Assembly: GCA_001874305.1 (NCBI GenBank)
Contig: MPCU01000009.1
Coordinates: 1 to 64,000 of the forward strand
DNA length: 64,000 nt
Source of the DNA: Bacteriovorax sp. MedPE-SWde
GTDB lineage: Bacteria; Bdellovibrionota; Bacteriovoracia; Bacteriovoracales; Bacteriovoracaceae
Direction of reading: 5' to 3'
Both the position numbers and the translations under genes were made by a program. Shown here in pieces: positions 62,676 to 64,000 of the stretch (the stretch's first letter is position 1; the number at the start of each line of letters is the position of its first letter). The notes under the pieces were generated by a model that ran no database searches, was not told the DNA's origin, and saw only the letters and a list, made by a program, of their open reading frames with translations.

Positions 62676-64000
62676 ATGAGAATTGTTAAAAGTTTATTGC
62701 TACTGTTAACTTTATTAACAGCTCACTCTGCATTATCTGCAAAGGGACCTGTCGTAAAGGGTGGAACTTTTTATTACAACCTAGGAAGTACACCTACAAC
62801 GTTGAACCCGTTATCATCATCAGATGCATACGCTTCAAGAGTTCAAGCTTATATTCTTGAATCTCTTTTAGACAGAGATGTTGAGACGTATGATTGGAAG
62901 CCTGGCTTAGCAACTTCTTGGAAAGTTTCTAAAGACGGACTTAAGTTTGACTTCGTTCTTAGAGAAGGAGTTAAGTGGCATGATGGGAAACCATTAACAG
63001 TTGAAGATGTTAAATTTTCATTTGATGCAATTGTTCATCCAAAGAATATCTACAAGACTGCACACTCTAAGTCTTATTATGAAAATATCTCTAAAGTAGA
63101 AATCACGGGTAAGAACTCAATTCGTTTTCATGTAAAAAATAAATACTACAGAAACTTTGATGTTGCGGCTGGACTAACTGTTGTTCCGAAGCACATCTAT
63201 GAAGATGTAAAGCAAGCTAAGAAGAGAAAACTTAATAAGACTCTTGTTGGATCAGGTGCTTATATCTTAAAGAAATTTAAAAGAGGTAAAGGTATCACTC
63301 TTGTTGCTAACAAGAAGTGGTGGGGACACTCTTTAAAGAATAGAAAAACTGAAAATAACTTTAATAAAGTATTTTTAAGATTCATTAAAGACTCAACGAT
63401 TGCAATTCAAAGACTTGAAAAAGGTGATCTTGATTTTAATTCTCTATCAGCTGAAGAGTTCGTTAAGAAAACGAAAGGAAGCAAATGGGGAAAATCAGTA
63501 TTTAAAGTTAAAACTAAGAACAAATCTCCAAAGGGATACGGTTTCATTGGTTGGAACATGAGAAGCCCTCTGTTCTCTTCTAAGAATACAAGAAAAGCAT
63601 TATATCACCTTGTAAACAGAGGTGAGATGATTAATAAATTCCGTTACGGATACTCTCTTCCTGCAACTGGGCCAGTATATCTTCAAAGTGAATATGCTAA
63701 CCAAACAGTAAAAGCGGTAGACTTCAATCCTAAAGCAGCACTTAAGTTACTAAGAGCGGAAGGTTGGAAAGATACTGATGGAGATATGGTTCTTGATAAA
63801 ATGATTGATGGGAAGAAAGTTAAGTTCTCATTTACAATTCTTGAGCCTTCTAAGGAATTCGTTAAGTACTTAACAATGTTTAAGGAAGACGCAAAGAAAG
63901 CTGGTATTGAAGTTAAGATCAAGTTTATCGAGTGGAACTCATTCATTAAGGCACTTGATGAAAGAAACTTTGATGCTGTTAGACTTGGTTGGTCTGGTGG
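62676..64000 (+). CDS. ABC transporter peptide-binding protein (partial, runs off the end)
   Basis: Solute-binding protein family 5 (OppA/DppA type). The visible 441 codons are open to the window end. The signal peptide is MRIVKSLLLLLTLLTAHSALS. The mature part has GTFYYNLGSTPTTLNPLSSS, LATSWKVSKDGLKFDFVLRE, GVKWHDGKPLTVEDVKFSFD and GFIGWNMRSPLFSSKNTRKA, all typical. It delivers oligopeptides to an importer, which suits an organism living on prey protein. Start ATG 62676 with GAAAGGAAG. The partner permease and ATPase genes should lie beyond the window. Confidence 0.92.
   Translation, partial: MRIVKSLLLLLTLLTAHSALSAKGPVVKGGTFYYNLGSTPTTLNPLSSSDAYASRVQAYILESLLDRDVETYDWKPGLATSWKVSKDGLKFDFVLREGVKWHDGKPLTVEDVKFSFDAIVHPKNIYKTAHSKSYYENISKVEITGKNSIRFHVKNKYYRNFDVAAGLTVVPKHIYEDVKQAKKRKLNKTLVGSGAYILKKFKRGKGITLVANKKWWGHSLKNRKTENNFNKVFLRFIKDSTIAIQRLEKGDLDFNSLSAEEFVKKTKGSKWGKSVFKVKTKNKSPKGYGFIGWNMRSPLFSSKNTRKALYHLVNRGEMINKFRYGYSLPATGPVYLQSEYANQTVKAVDFNPKAALKLLRAEGWKDTDGDMVLDKMIDGKKVKFSFTILEPSKEFVKYLTMFKEDAKKAGIEVKIKFIEWNSFIKALDERNFDAVRLGWSG

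Overview
The window looks like chromosome from a low-GC marine predatory bacterium of the Bdellovibrionota, probably a Bacteriovorax/Halobacteriovorax relative. This is inferred from AT-rich codon use, the many exported proteins of unknown function, and a gliding-type envelope machine like those known in Myxococcus and Bdellovibrio. No 16S rRNA is present, so the assignment is not proven.

Layout. 1-90: 3' end of a 5S rRNA and its terminator. 222-2624: ftsK. 2867-12800: the rpsB-tsf // pyrH-frr-uppS-cdsA-rseP-tsaB block for translation, lipid carrier and phospholipid synthesis, continuing through a catalytically degenerate Psd-like protein, pssA, an outer-membrane barrel protein and truA. 12917-14748: trigger factor and a receiver-only response regulator. 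14749-18628 (minus): homogentisate/tyrosine catabolism (flavin reductase, HmgA, FAA hydrolase, HisC-type aminotransferase). 18735-22028: small envelope and accessory genes. 22056-24713 (minus): valS. 24815-28671 (minus): three overlapping genes for exported proteins of unknown function behind a FadF-like iron-sulfur oxidoreductase (28592-30616). 30790-32639: a lipoprotein and Hsp33. 32715-38245: an AddAB-type recombination nuclease pair.

38321-50115 is the largest coherent system. A plus-strand operon of outer-membrane barrel, TPR proteins, a TPR lipoprotein, a small exported protein, an FHA-TM-AgmX/PglI protein, a LolA-like protein and an outer-membrane protein converges on a minus-strand TolQ-TolR-TolR motor. 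This matches the architecture of the Agl-Glt gliding/focal-adhesion machinery. Next come gmhA, trxA, an RDD protein, msrC, polA (3'-5' exonuclease site lost), groESL, a three-repeat cysteine-rich exported mini-protein, lepB and a barrel protein.

59411-60298 has no credible gene but is packed with short hairpins whose loops carry AGGAU, AGGAA or related GGA motifs, behind a near-consensus sigma-54 promoter with tandem upstream repeats. This is the hallmark of a CsrB/RsmZ-type RNA that titrates the translational regulator CsrA. I consider it the most interesting element in the window. It is followed by a sigma-28-like promoter placed exactly one leaderless transcript upstream of unknown genes at 60299-62567, including a methyltransferase with a signal peptide. 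The window ends inside an ABC peptide-binding protein gene (62676 onward).
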